Source: an uncultured Rhizobium sp.
Lineage (GTDB): Bacteria > Pseudomonadota > Alphaproteobacteria > Rhizobiales > Rhizobiaceae
Direction of reading: 5' to 3'
Length of the DNA stretch: 64,000 nucleotides
Assembly: GCA_945952415.1 (NCBI GenBank)
Contig: CAMFIF010000002.1
Span: 62,001-126,000, forward strand
Shown here: in pieces, positions 53,620 to 63,345 of the stretch
How positions within the stretch are numbered: position 1 is the first letter of the stretch
Layout of the letters: each line of letters opens with the position of its first letter
Notes under the pieces: generated by a model
Told to the model about the DNA's origin: nothing
Database searches by the model: none
The model's input: only the letters and a program-made list of their open reading frames with translations
Translations under genes and position numbers: made by a program

Positions 53620-55836
53620 TCAGGCCGCGACCCCCTTCGAGATTTTCGACAGCCAGCCCTTCGGCGGCGAGACCGCCCTGGCATCGGACATCAGCATCAG
53701 CTCGGTAAAGCCGGCATCGGCGCAGTCACCGATCAGCGCGTTCAGCCTGTCCTCGTCCATGACCGGCAGGGAGAGGAGCACGTGATCGGCGGTGCTGCGG
53801 GTCAGGCGGGAAAGGCCCGAAACCTCCGCTGCGCCGCATTCCACAAGCACGACATCATAGGCATCGGCGAGAGCACCGATGATGATCGACAGGCGCTCGG
53901 CACCCTTCAGCGCTTCGGCAAGCTCCGCCCTGCCCCGCGGCATGATATGGGCCGGCGACAGGCGATCGGAATGGATCGTATCGCCGAAGGCGGCATCGCC
54001 GGTCAGAAGATCGGTTATGCCCGGCAGGTAACGGTCCGCCGCCATCAGGCGCGTCGGCAACAGCGAGCCGGTCATGTCGATCAGGATCACGGAACGCCCG
54101 GCTTCGGCGAGCTCGCGGGCCAGCATGACCATCGCGGTCGACCCGTCGTCACCGGTCGGAGACAGGCCGTAAATTACCGGAATGCGACTAGCGAGAATAT
54201 GGGCTGCGACCCCTTCCACCGAGAATTCGCCCGCATCTTCCTTCAGGGGCGGCGCATTGACGGCGACCGGCTCGGATGCGGGTGCGGGTTCCGGCGCCGG
54301 CTCCCGTGCGGCCAGAGCGGCGGTCGCCTTCTCGATTGAACGGGCCTTCGCCTCCGGTCCGCGGTCGAGCGCCGGAAGAGGTGCTGCGGGTGCGGGTGCG
54401 GTGGCCTTTGCCGGCCGTTCACCCGGCGGCACCAGCGGCGTCGCGGCCTTCAGCGCGCGGCCGGAGAAGAGTTCCATCAGGAGGATCGTCACCGAACTCA
54501 GGATCAGCGTGGCAAGGGCCGCGATGATGGTGATCGGCAGGATTTTCGGGAACGTCGGCTCCCGGGCCTCGATGGCGTTCGAAATGACGCGAGCATCGGC
54601 CGGGCTGGAGTTCTTGCCGGAGCGGGAAGCGGCTTCCCTGTAGCGGGCGAGATAGGTTTCGAGAAGCTGGCGCTGGGCGGCGGCCTCGCGGTCCAGCGCC
54701 TTCAGGCCCACTTCCTGCTCGGAGGAGCGGGCTGCATCGACCTTCGCCGCATCGAGCTGGCGGACCAGTTCATCTTCGCGGAGCTTCGCGACCTTGGCTT
54801 CGTTCTCGATGGAGGAGAGGATCTTGGTCGTCTCCTGCCGGATCTGCACCTGAATGCCGCCCAACTGCGAGCGCAGGGCCTTCAGCCGGGGGTGATTGTT
54901 CATCAGGGTGGTGGAGAGATCGGCGATCTGGCCCTTGATGGTTGATTCGGTTTCCTTGAGCTTCTGCATCATCGCCGAATTGGCGATGTCGGCGAGCGTT
55001 TCGGCGGAACCGCCGATGGACAGCGCATTGCGCACCGCGGCCGCACGCGCGGTTGCGCTTGCGCCATCGGACCGCACCCGGGCAAGCTCGGTCGAGATAT
55101 CCTTCAGCTGCTGGGAGGCGAAGGAACCCGTATCGCCGGACTGGGGAATGTCCTTCATCGCCCGGTAATCGGCCACCTTCTTTTCCGCCTCCTCCACCTT
55201 CTTGCGGAGATTGGCGATTTCCGGCTCCAGCCACTGAGTGGCCTCATAATTCGAATCGATCTTCGCATCGCTCTGCATCAGCGAATAGATCTTCATCATG
55301 GTATTCGGAATGGCGGCCGCGAGCTTCGGGTCCTCGGAGGTGAACTGGATGCCGATGACGCGCGACTTCTCGACCTGGTAGACCTGCAATTTTTCCACGA
55401 ACTTGTCGACCACCCGCTCTTCCGGCGTCTGATCGGCATTCGACTTCTTCAGATGCAGCATCTGGAGAATGCGGTTTGAGAGCGATCGGGAACTGTCGAA
55501 TTCGGACAGGCCCATCAGGTTCAGCTCCTTCGCCACCCGCTTGATGAGGTCGGCGGAGCTCAAGACCTGGACCTGGCTCGCAATATTCAGCTCGTCGAGA
55601 AGCGGCTGGGTATCGCTGCCCGCCTGCTCCGTCTTCGAAAAGGCAGGTGCGCGCGGCTCGATCAGGATGCGCGCCTCGCTCTGATAGCTGGGCGTGGCCA
55701 GATTGGCGCCAACGAAGGCGAGCGCCGAAACGGTGGCCGTCAACGCGAGTATGCGCAGCTTGCGCTGCCATATGGCCCCGAAGAGCTGCTTCAGGTCGAT
55801 ATCGACATCCTGCTGACTGACCGTTCCATCCGGCAT
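53620..55836 (-). CDS. polysaccharide co-polymerase / Wzc-like protein with degenerate kinase domain
   Basis: A 738-residue inner-membrane chain-length and export protein (Wzz/GumC domain plus CpsD-like domain). TM1 is at about residues 29-50 and TM2 at about 432-456. A periplasmic coiled-coil region with a GNVR-like stretch lies between, and an Ala/Pro/Glu linker at about 460-540. The C-terminal domain has GDDGSTAMVML where kinases have PGEGKST, so the Walker A lysine is missing. Walker A' reads VILIDMTGS and Walker B reads VVLVECGAAE. No tyrosine cluster is present at the tail. So it probably acts without kinase activity. It is divergent from the Wza-like gene. Confidence 0.92.
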   Translation of the reverse strand: MPDGTVSQQDVDIDLKQLFGAIWQRKLRILALTATVSALAFVGANLATPSYQSEARILIEPRAPAFSKTEQAGSDTQPLLDELNIASQVQVLSSADLIKRVAKELNLMGLSEFDSSRSLSNRILQMLHLKKSNADQTPEERVVDKFVEKLQVYQVEKSRVIGIQFTSEDPKLAAAIPNTMMKIYSLMQSDAKIDSNYEATQWLEPEIANLRKKVEEAEKKVADYRAMKDIPQSGDTGSFASQQLKDISTELARVRSDGASATARAAAVRNALSIGGSAETLADIANSAMMQKLKETESTIKGQIADLSTTLMNNHPRLKALRSQLGGIQVQIRQETTKILSSIENEAKVAKLREDELVRQLDAAKVDAARSSEQEVGLKALDREAAAQRQLLETYLARYREAASRSGKNSSPADARVISNAIEAREPTFPKILPITIIAALATLILSSVTILLMELFSGRALKAATPLVPPGERPAKATAPAPAAPLPALDRGPEAKARSIEKATAALAAREPAPEPAPASEPVAVNAPPLKEDAGEFSVEGVAAHILASRIPVIYGLSPTGDDGSTAMVMLARELAEAGRSVILIDMTGSLLPTRLMAADRYLPGITDLLTGDAAFGDTIHSDRLSPAHIMPRGRAELAEALKGAERLSIIIGALADAYDVVLVECGAAEVSGLSRLTRSTADHVLLSLPVMDEDRLNALIGDCADAGFTELMLMSDARAVSPPKGWLSKISKGVAA

Positions 55837-56002
55837 GGCATACTCCGCCCCTTACACATAGGCGGAAGAGTAAACAGTTATAGTAAATCCGCCGTTAATG
55901 CGCTTCTTTCAGCAACATCGAAAAAAGAACCGACCATTTACCCGCTATTAACCCTAACGGATGGATAAGAAACACACCACACGCTTAGAGGCGGGAAGAG
56001 GC

Positions 56003-56578
56003 ATGGTATTCATTGAGACAGGAAAGGGCCTGGCGGTTGCGCTGCTTGCAGCGACGGCCCTGCTTGCCGGCTGCACAACCTATAGCCCACCCAGCCGCGC
56101 CTTCAACGAAGCCACCATCCAGCCCTACACGCTGGATTCGGGTGACCGGCTTCGCATTACCGTTTTCGAGCAGGAAGGGCTGTCGAACACCTATACGGTC
56201 GATCAGGCCGGCTATATCGCCTTCCCGCTCATCGGTCAGGTGCCGGCCCGGGGGCAGACGCTGCCCAAGCTCGAGAAGCTGATCGCCCAGAAATTGCAGC
56301 AGGGCTACCTGCGCGATCCGGATGTATCGATCGAGGTGGATCGCTATCGCTCCATCTTCGTGATGGGTGAAGTGGGCCAGGCCGGCCAGTATTCCTATGT
56401 ACCCGGCATGACGGTGCAGAATGCGATTGCGGTGGCCGGCGGCTATTCGCCCCGGGCGGCGATGCAGGACGTGGACATCACGCGCAAGATCAACGGGCAT
56501 GTGCTCACCGGTCGCGTTCCGATCACCGATTCTGTCCTGGCTGGCGACACGATCTATGTGCGCGAGCGGCTGTTTTGA
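56003..56578 (+). CDS. Wza-like polysaccharide export lipoprotein
   Basis: A 191-residue outer-membrane auxiliary (poly_export/SLBB) protein. The lipobox is LLAGC (about residue 24 from the chosen start). It has YTLDSGDRLRITVFEQEGLS and YTVDQAGYIAFPLIGQVPAR, then the SLBB-type FVMGEVGQAGQYSYVPGMTV and IAVAGGYSPRAAMQDVDI. The ATG at 56003 has GGAAGAGG upstream; an ATG at 55961 would add 14 residues. It forms the exit channel with the Wzc-like protein. The GT4 gene starts 6 bases downstream. Confidence 0.9.
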   Translation: MVFIETGKGLAVALLAATALLAGCTTYSPPSRAFNEATIQPYTLDSGDRLRITVFEQEGLSNTYTVDQAGYIAFPLIGQVPARGQTLPKLEKLIAQKLQQGYLRDPDVSIEVDRYRSIFVMGEVGQAGQYSYVPGMTVQNAIAVAGGYSPRAAMQDVDITRKINGHVLTGRVPITDSVLAGDTIYVRERLF

Positions 56579-56584
56579 GGGCCC

Positions 56585-57721
56585 ATGCAACAGGACAAGC
56601 CGCTGCGCATCATCCATTGCTTCCGGTCTCCGGTAGGCGGCATTTTCCGCCACATCCGGGACCTGGTGATCGAGCACAGCAAGGCGGGGCATCAGATCGG
56701 CCTGCTTTTCGACAACAATACGGGCGGCGAGCACGAGGAGCGATTGATCCGCGAGCTCATGCCCTATCTGGCACTCGGCATCGTGCGCATGCCGATCCAG
56801 CGCTCCATCACGCCGGGAGACGTTGCGGCGCTGATCAGAAGCTACAAGGAAATCAAGAGTTTGAAGCCTGATGTCCTGCACGGGCATGGCGCCAAGGGTG
56901 GCGCCATCGCCCGTCTCATCGGCTCAGTCCTGCGGGTGAACAGGTATCGCGTAGCCCGCCTTTATACGCCCCACGGCGGCACCCTGCACTATTCCGGCAG
57001 GAGCCCCGTGGGCTGGGTTGCCCATTCGCTCGACCGGTTCCTGGAACGGTTCACCGATTCGCTCGTCTTCGTGTGCGATTTCGAACGCCGGACCTATGAG
57101 GAGAAGCTGGGCAAGCCGCGCGTGCCGTGGTCCATGGTCTATAACGGCATCAGCGAGCCGGAATTCGTGCCCGTGCCGGCGCAGTCGGATTCGGTCGATT
57201 TTCTCTATGTAGGCATGCTCCGCGACCTGAAAGGGCCGGATGTCTTCGTGGAAGCCTTTGCCGCCACGGAACGGGCGGTCGGGCGCCCTCTCCTCGCCCT
57301 CATCGTCGGCGACGGGCCGGACCGGGAGAAATACCAGGAACAGATCCTCGAAGCAGGTCTCGGCAACCGCGTCGGCATGCTGCCGCCGATGCCGGCCCGG
57401 GAGGCGTTCCGCACGTCGCGCATTCTGGTCGTGCCCTCGCGGGCGGAGGCCATGCCCTATATCGTGCTCGAAGCGCTGGCGGCCGGCAAGACGCTGATTG
57501 CCACCCGCGTCGGCGGCATCCCGGAGGTGCTCGGCACGGAAAGCCAGGCGCTTGCCCAGCCAAACGACGCCGCCGACCTCGCCCGCATTATGACCGCAGC
57601 GCTCGCCGACCCCGACTGGCACCGCAAGAACATGCCGGAAAGCGACGCTTTCCGATTGAAGTTTTCGTCCGTCACCATGGCACGCCAGATCATTGACCTC
57701 TATCGGAGCCTGATCGGCTGA
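56585..57721 (+). CDS. glycosyltransferase family 4 protein
   Basis: A 378-residue GT-B retaining glycosyltransferase of family 4. The N-terminal domain starts LRIIHCFRSPVGGIFRHIRD, and PDVLHGHGAKGGAIARLIG carries the acceptor-side HGHG. The C-terminal donor domain has FLYVGMLRDLKGPDVFVEAF, IVGDGPDREKY and the E-x7-E motif in VVPSRAEAMPYIVLEALAAG. It adds a sugar to the lipid-linked repeat unit in the cytoplasm. It is the second gene of the Wza-GT4 unit. Confidence 0.93.
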   Translation: MQQDKPLRIIHCFRSPVGGIFRHIRDLVIEHSKAGHQIGLLFDNNTGGEHEERLIRELMPYLALGIVRMPIQRSITPGDVAALIRSYKEIKSLKPDVLHGHGAKGGAIARLIGSVLRVNRYRVARLYTPHGGTLHYSGRSPVGWVAHSLDRFLERFTDSLVFVCDFERRTYEEKLGKPRVPWSMVYNGISEPEFVPVPAQSDSVDFLYVGMLRDLKGPDVFVEAFAATERAVGRPLLALIVGDGPDREKYQEQILEAGLGNRVGMLPPMPAREAFRTSRILVVPSRAEAMPYIVLEALAAGKTLIATRVGGIPEVLGTESQALAQPNDAADLARIMTAALADPDWHRKNMPESDAFRLKFSSVTMARQIIDLYRSLIG

Positions 57722-57843
57722 ACCGGGCAAAATGCCTCGAAAGGAAACGGCTGTCGGGGGCCGGAACAGCCGGATGACCCATTTCCGTAAACGTTTCTTA
57801 GGGGCTTGCTGCTAGGTTCGGGCTACTTGTGAGGGTCCATGAT

Positions 57844-59394
57844 ATGAGCCAGCCGCAACCCAAGAGTTCGATCGACCTGGATGAAATCAGACGGTCCATG
57901 GCCGAAGCCAAGGCTTCGGGGGCCGGCGAACGCGCGCGAGTCGAACTCAATCCCTTTGCCCGGCAGATTGCCGAACAGTTTCGGGAACACAGTCATTCCC
58001 CGAGCCTGCTGCTCGGCGAAATCCGCCTGTTCGAGGGGCTGTCGCTGACGGCGATCGGCTGCGCATCGCAGTTCTTCTCCGGCAATGGCGGCTCGATCTT
58101 CAGCCCTCACATCCTGGGCGCGCTGATCGGCCTGCCGACGCTGGTCATCCTTCTCCTGCAGGCCATCGATACCTATCAGGTGCCGTCCATGCGCGCCGCA
58201 CGGCGCATGCTGCCTCGCGTGCTGACCACCTGGCTGATCGGCATAGGCCTTCTGGCGCTCATCTTCTATTTCTCCGGGTCGGGAAACCTGCCGGACCGCA
58301 GCTTCCTGCTGACCTGGTGCGCGGCGGGTACGATTTTCCTCACCATCGAGCGGCTCTTCGTTGCCTATGCCATCAAGCACTGGGCGCGGGACGGAACCAT
58401 GGAGCGCCGCGCCGTCATCGTCGGCGGCGGCGAGCAGGCCAAGGAGCTGATCCGCTCGCTGGAGCAGCAGCCGGAGAACGACATCCGCATCTGCGGCATC
58501 TTCGACGACCGCGACGATACGCGTTCGCCCGTCATCGTGGCCGGCTATCCGAAGCTCGGCACCGTGGACGAGCTGGTTGAATTTTCGCGCCTCGCCCGGC
58601 TCGACATGCTGATCATCTCGCTGCCGCTTTCGGCCGAAGCGCGCATCCTGCATCTGCTCAAGAAACTCTGGATCCTGCCCCTCGACATCCGGCTTGCGGC
58701 CCATGCCAACAAGCTGCATTTCCGTCCGCGCGCCTATTCCCATGTCGGCAGCGTGCCGATGCTCGACATTTTCGACAAGCCGATCCGCGACTGGGATTCG
58801 GTTGCAAAGCGCGTCTTCGACATCGTCTTCTCGCTGCTGGCTCTCTTCGTGCTCTGGCCGCTGATGCTTGGAACGGCGATTGCCATCAAGATCAATTCGC
58901 CGGGGCCAGTGCTTTTCGTCCAGAAGCGGCACGGCTTCAACAATGAAGTGATCAACGTGCTGAAGTTTCGCTCCATGTATACAAACATGAGCGATCCGAG
59001 CGCCAAGCTGGCCGTGACCAAGGGCGATCCGCGCGTGACCCGCGTCGGCCGTTTCATCCGCAAGACGTCCATCGATGAATTGCCGCAGCTTTTCAACGTG
59101 CTGCGCGGCGATCTCTCGCTTGTCGGCCCCAGGCCCCATGCCGTCGAGGCGCAGACCCGTGACCGGCGTTTCAGCGAAGTGGCAGAAGGCTATTTCGCCC
59201 GGCACCGCGTGAAGCCTGGCGTCACCGGCTGGGCGCAGATCAATGGCTGGCGTGGCGAGATCGACAATGACGACAAGATCAAGTTCCGCACCGCCTATGA
59301 TCTCTATTACATCGAGAACTGGTCGCTGCTCTTCGATCTGAAGATCCTGCTTCTCACCCCCATCCGGCTGCTCAATACGGAAAACGCCTATTGA
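57844..59394 (+). CDS. undecaprenyl-phosphate sugar phosphotransferase (WbaP/WcaJ-like)
   Basis: A 516-residue polyprenyl glycosylphosphotransferase that loads the first sugar phosphate onto undecaprenyl phosphate. An unusual N-terminal soluble stretch (about 1-60) precedes four helices (about 65-165). A Rossmann-like CoA-binding part follows (VIVGGGEQAKELIRSLEQQP), then the C-terminal catalytic domain with KRVFDIVFSLLALFVLWPLM, KFRSMYTNM, RKTSIDELPQLFNVLRGDLS, VGPRPHAVE and VKPGVTGWAQINGWRGE. The start at 57844 has GAGGG upstream. Its TGA overlaps the TTG start of the next gene. Confidence 0.94.
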   Translation: MSQPQPKSSIDLDEIRRSMAEAKASGAGERARVELNPFARQIAEQFREHSHSPSLLLGEIRLFEGLSLTAIGCASQFFSGNGGSIFSPHILGALIGLPTLVILLLQAIDTYQVPSMRAARRMLPRVLTTWLIGIGLLALIFYFSGSGNLPDRSFLLTWCAAGTIFLTIERLFVAYAIKHWARDGTMERRAVIVGGGEQAKELIRSLEQQPENDIRICGIFDDRDDTRSPVIVAGYPKLGTVDELVEFSRLARLDMLIISLPLSAEARILHLLKKLWILPLDIRLAAHANKLHFRPRAYSHVGSVPMLDIFDKPIRDWDSVAKRVFDIVFSLLALFVLWPLMLGTAIAIKINSPGPVLFVQKRHGFNNEVINVLKFRSMYTNMSDPSAKLAVTKGDPRVTRVGRFIRKTSIDELPQLFNVLRGDLSLVGPRPHAVEAQTRDRRFSEVAEGYFARHRVKPGVTGWAQINGWRGEIDNDDKIKFRTAYDLYYIENWSLLFDLKILLLTPIRLLNTENAY

Positions 59395-60632
59395 GCGCGA
59401 TAGCCCACCCCGCGCCGGTCATCCTTAACCCGCATCGCGCGGCATGGCAAAAGATTGCCTCGTTCTTCACGGCCTTCGGGGTCTTTCTTTCGGGCTTTGT
59501 GATTTCGGAGCCCGCACCGTACGAACTGATGATGGTGGGGCTGATCGCCGTCTTCTTCCTCTGCGGGCTGCGGATTTCGCGCACGGTCGCCCTGCTCCTT
59601 GCCGCCCTCCTCACCTTCAATGTGGGGGGGCTCGTCTCGCTGACGCAGCTCAAGGACCTGACCGACGGGCCAATCTACATGGCGGTGTCCATCTTCCTGG
59701 CGCTCACCGCCGTCTTCTATGCGGCCGTGATCGAGGACCGGCACCAGCGCCTGAAGATCATGTTTCGCGGATGGGTTCTGGCGGCGCTGGCGACGGCCAC
59801 GCTCGGTATTCTCGGCTATTTTCATGCCTTTCCGGGCGCTGAGCAATTTACCCTTTACGACCGGGCCAAGGGCGCATTTCAGGATCCGAACGTCTTCGGC
59901 CCCTTTCTGGTCTCCCCTGCCCTCTATCTCATCTATGGCCTGCTGAACGGCCGGGTGGCGATGATCCCCTTAAGAGCGGGTGCGCTTCTTGTTCTGGCGC
60001 TCGGCATTTTCCTCTCCTTTTCCCGTGCGGCCTGGATCCTCTTTCTGTTCTCGGCGGTGATGCTCGTCTTCATCATGCTGATGAAGCAGCGTTCCACGGC
60101 CTTCCGGCTGAAGATACTGACCCTCGCGCTCATGGCCTCCATGCTGATGGCCGGCGGCCTTGCGGTTGCGCTGCAGTTCAAGCAGGTGTCCGAACTTTTC
60201 TCCAACCGCACGAAGCTGGTGCAGGATTATGACGGCGGGCACCTCGGCCGCTTCGAGCGGCATCGAATCGGCTTCAGGCTTTCGCTCGAACATCCTCTCG
60301 GTATCGGCCCGCTGATTTTCGGCAAGACGCTGGGCGAGGACGAGCACAATATCTGGCTGAAGACGCTGACCACCTATGGCTGGCTCGGCTTTGCGACCTT
60401 CGTCAGCATGCTTCTCGCAACGCTTGGCATGGGTTACCGGCTCTTGCTCCGGGAACGGCCCTGGCAACCCTATCTGATGATCGCCTGGACCGTGGTGCTC
60501 GGGCATGTGATCATCGGCAATGTGATCGACATCGATCACTGGCGGCATTTCTATCTATTGCTCGGCATCATCTGGGGCAGCGTCGCGCTGGAAAACCGCT
60601 GGCAGAAGCAACAGGCGCGGACCTTTGCCTGA
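59391..60632 (+). CDS. O-antigen ligase/polymerase-family membrane protein
   Basis: A 413-residue inner-membrane protein with about ten helices, of the O-antigen ligase/Wzy-type family. The large periplasmic loop carries the conserved stretch SLEHPLGIGPLIFG and EDEHNIWLKTLTTYGWLGFA, where EHPxGxGP and HNxxL are typical. FQDPNVFGPFLVSPALYLI and LSFSRAAWILFLFSAV are further family segments. It starts with TTG at 59391, overlapping the previous stop (TTGA). It is probably the polymerase that joins repeat units in this cluster. Confidence 0.9.
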   Translation: MSAIAHPAPVILNPHRAAWQKIASFFTAFGVFLSGFVISEPAPYELMMVGLIAVFFLCGLRISRTVALLLAALLTFNVGGLVSLTQLKDLTDGPIYMAVSIFLALTAVFYAAVIEDRHQRLKIMFRGWVLAALATATLGILGYFHAFPGAEQFTLYDRAKGAFQDPNVFGPFLVSPALYLIYGLLNGRVAMIPLRAGALLVLALGIFLSFSRAAWILFLFSAVMLVFIMLMKQRSTAFRLKILTLALMASMLMAGGLAVALQFKQVSELFSNRTKLVQDYDGGHLGRFERHRIGFRLSLEHPLGIGPLIFGKTLGEDEHNIWLKTLTTYGWLGFATFVSMLLATLGMGYRLLLRERPWQPYLMIAWTVVLGHVIIGNVIDIDHWRHFYLLLGIIWGSVALENRWQKQQARTFA

Positions 60633-60726
60633 AGCTGTTGATTGATCGCTTTCTTCTTCCCGAGGTCATTTTTGGGCTTGCGCTCGCAACGCCAAGCTCT
60701 TAAAGCAAACTAGCCTTTTGGCGGGT

Positions 60727-60803
<77 letters not shown>

Positions 60804-60806
60804 TTT

Positions 60807-60844
60807 AAAAGACGACGGAACGAGCCCCCAGCTCGCCGTCTTTT
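60807..60844 (+). terminator. Rho-independent terminator of tRNA-Pro
   Basis: The stem parts AAAAG/CTTTT, ACGG/CCGT and CGAGC/GCTCG with a CCCCA loop end in a TTTT run directly after the tRNA. Confidence 0.7.
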
Positions 60845-60870
60845 CTCCAGAAAAATCAGAAGATCAGGAC

Positions 60871-60963
60871 ATGGCCGTAACGGCCCCCTTGTCCGTTCCT
60901 TCGATTTTCGCCTCGCTGAACAGGCAAGTTCTCGCGCTCACAGAAACCTCGGTTCATCGCTAA
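60871..60963 (+). CDS. possible very small protein (30 aa)
   Basis: The ATG at 60871 has CAGGAC upstream and reads MAVTAPLSVPSIFASLNRQV, then a charged end (ALTETSVHR). It lies between the tRNA-Pro terminator and the GGDEF-EAL gene. No homologue is known to me. It could be chance, and the support is only a start, a weak ribosome site and a plausible composition. Confidence 0.2.
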   Translation: MAVTAPLSVPSIFASLNRQVLALTETSVHR

Positions 60964-61085
60964 CGCAGCGTTAACCGAGAAGATTCATCCGGGATTTTCA
61001 ATTTCATCCTATAAATTTCCTATATCAACATCTCCTCCGTGCATCCTGTCATGCTCGGCTGGCGATCCGGGTGTCGGAAAGAGAC

Positions 61086-63236
61086 ATGGCGATGAGGGAA
61101 TTCAGCGAGGACGGGCGGCCGCGGCTTACGCGGGTTGCGATTGGCCTTGCCCTGTTCTTCGCCTTCGTGACGGCGCTGACGACGATCGGCACCGTGATGT
61201 TTTCGGATATCATCCGCACGGCCACGAGCATCGATGACAGCCGCTCGCAGCTGGCGGCGCGCATGGCGCTGGTGGGGCTGAAGAGCCGCATCAGCGGCAC
61301 GGTGCAGGACAATGCGGTCTGGTCGGATGCCTATGCGGGTGTCTGGGGTCCCAATCCCTATGGCTGGATTTACGATACCTGGGGTGCCATATCCCGCAAT
61401 TACCCGCTCTATGACGGCATGATCGTGATGAATGCGGATGGTTCGGTCTTTTCCGGCATGCACAAGGGCAGGCCTTCGGCACCGAGCGCCTTCTTCCGGA
61501 CCTCCCTCAACCCGCTTTTGCAGCTGGCGCTCGATTCGCCAGGCAAGGCGCATGCGGCCTTTGCCGATACGACCGCCGGCGTGGTGGTGGTGGCCATGCA
61601 GGTCATTCAGCGGAATAGCCACATGGACCCGCTAGAGAAACGAAAGACGCTCGTTCTCTACAAGCTCATAGATCCGGCCGTGCTTTCCGACATTCGCCAG
61701 CAGCAAAACCTGAAGGGCCTGATCCTCACCGACCGGGTGGAGAACCACATGCTCTCGCTTCCGGTGCTCGATGCGGGCGGCAGGAGCATTGCCAGCTTCG
61801 CCTGGCAGAGCGCCGATCCCGGCGAAAAGCTCTATCAGCGGGAAAAGCCGCTGATTGCCCTTTCCATCCTGGTGCTCGTGCTCTTCGTCTGCGGGGGCGC
61901 CTATCTCGCCTTTGACGAGGTGCAGCGGCAGCGGCGCTCCGCCCGCAAGGCCTGGGCGCTGGCCACGCATGATGCGCTGAGCGGCCTTTTCAATCGTGGC
62001 GGCTTCCTGCAGATGGTGGAGCAGCGGCGCCACAACCAGCCTGCCGCGCCGGGCGCGCTTTTCCTGCTGGATCTCGATGGGTTCAAGGCGGTCAACGACA
62101 ATTGGGGCCATCCGGTCGGCGATGCACTGATCTGCAGCGTGGCCGCCGAGCTCAAGGCCTGCGATCCGGATATCGATCTCATCGGGCGCTTCGGGGGCGA
62201 TGAATTTGCCCTGTATGCGGCCCGTCCCGACCGGGCCGGCGCCATTGCCGAGAAGGTGCTGGCGATCTTCCGCAAGCCTTTCACCATCCGTGGCCTGACG
62301 ATCAAGGTCGGGGTCAGCATCGGCGTTGCCGATACGGACCGGGGCATCGGAACGGATGAAATGGTGCGCCGCGCCGATATCGCGCTTTACGATGCCAAGG
62401 AAAAGGGCAAGGAACGCGCCGTGATCTATGATGCGGCGCTCGGCGAGGCCAAGGCGGCCGAACTGCGCATGGAGCGGGAGCTGCGCCAGGCTATTGCCGA
62501 CGGGGCAATCGTGCCGCATTTCCAGCCGCTCTTCGATGCCCGCACCCGGCAGGCAGTGGGTTTCGAGGCGCTTGCCCGCTGGAACCGCCCCGAAGACCCG
62601 ATCACGCCGGACCGGTTCATCGCCCTTGCCGAACGGGCCGGGCTGATGGACCAGCTGGGCGAAAGCCTGCTGGAGCAGAGCCTGATCGCCGCCGGAAAAT
62701 GGCCGGGCTTTTCGCTTTCCGTCAATGTCTCTCCCCTGCAACTCTGCAATCCGCGCTTTCCGGAGCAGGTTCGGCTGGTTCTCGACAGGACCGGTTTCGA
62801 TCCCGGCCGCCTTTCCATGGAGGTGACGGAAGGGGCGCTGATTTCAAATCCGGAACAGGCCCGCCAGGCCATCCATGCGCTGAAGTCCATCGGCGTGCGC
62901 TTCGCGCTCGACGATTTCGGCAGCGGCTATGCGAGCATCGGCGTGCTGCGCCAGTTCGGTTTCGACCGGATCAAGATCGACCGCTCGCTGCTTGTTGCTG
63001 CGGACGAGACCGATAGCGGGGCCGACGTGATCAAGGCGACCATTGCGCTTGCCCGGGCGCTGGACGTGCCGGTAACCGCCGAAGGCGTGGAGCGGCAGGA
63101 ACAGGCCGATTTCCTGACGCAGAACGGCTGCGACCAGCTGCAGGGCTATCTGCTCGGCCGGCCGGCTGCCCCCGCCCAGATCCTGCGCGATCTTTGCGAG
63201 GCCAAGGGCGAAAACCCGCTGGCCCAGGCCTGCTGA
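61086..63236 (+). CDS. membrane-bound GGDEF-EAL protein with CHASE4-type sensor domain
   Basis: A 716-residue c-di-GMP enzyme. TM1 is at about residues 15-42. A periplasmic sensor domain (about 45-260) resembles CHASE4, with GTVQDNAVWSDAYAGVWG. TM2 is at about 262-284. The GGDEF domain has an intact RFGGDEFAL, but the inhibitory RxxD site five residues before it reads PDID, so product inhibition may be absent. The EAL domain is well conserved, with GFEALARWNRP, SVNVSPLQL, ALDDFGSGYASIG and VTAEGVERQEQ. It may make or degrade c-di-GMP. It lies beside the polysaccharide cluster, a likely target of that signal. Alternative starts are GTG 61071 and ATG 61092. Confidence 0.93.
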   Translation: MAMREFSEDGRPRLTRVAIGLALFFAFVTALTTIGTVMFSDIIRTATSIDDSRSQLAARMALVGLKSRISGTVQDNAVWSDAYAGVWGPNPYGWIYDTWGAISRNYPLYDGMIVMNADGSVFSGMHKGRPSAPSAFFRTSLNPLLQLALDSPGKAHAAFADTTAGVVVVAMQVIQRNSHMDPLEKRKTLVLYKLIDPAVLSDIRQQQNLKGLILTDRVENHMLSLPVLDAGGRSIASFAWQSADPGEKLYQREKPLIALSILVLVLFVCGGAYLAFDEVQRQRRSARKAWALATHDALSGLFNRGGFLQMVEQRRHNQPAAPGALFLLDLDGFKAVNDNWGHPVGDALICSVAAELKACDPDIDLIGRFGGDEFALYAARPDRAGAIAEKVLAIFRKPFTIRGLTIKVGVSIGVADTDRGIGTDEMVRRADIALYDAKEKGKERAVIYDAALGEAKAAELRMERELRQAIADGAIVPHFQPLFDARTRQAVGFEALARWNRPEDPITPDRFIALAERAGLMDQLGESLLEQSLIAAGKWPGFSLSVNVSPLQLCNPRFPEQVRLVLDRTGFDPGRLSMEVTEGALISNPEQARQAIHALKSIGVRFALDDFGSGYASIGVLRQFGFDRIKIDRSLLVAADETDSGADVIKATIALARALDVPVTAEGVERQEQADFLTQNGCDQLQGYLLGRPAAPAQILRDLCEAKGENPLAQAC

Positions 63237-63259
63237 GCCTGCCGCAGCACGAATACTCC

Positions 63260-63277
63260 CCGTCACGCGACTGTTAT
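63260..63277 (+). promoter_or_regulatory. possible PHO box upstream of the substrate-binding protein gene
   Basis: CCGTCAC, 4 bases, CTGTTAT, against CTGTCAT-N4-CTGTCAT: five and six of seven positions match, with the correct 11-base period. The site is about 70 bases before the ATG at 63346. Confidence 0.4.
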
Positions 63278-63345
63278 GAAGCAGAGCTATAGGGGCTGTG
63301 CGCCGCCCTATGGCGCGCTTCCTTTCTCCCTCCCCGAGGATCATC

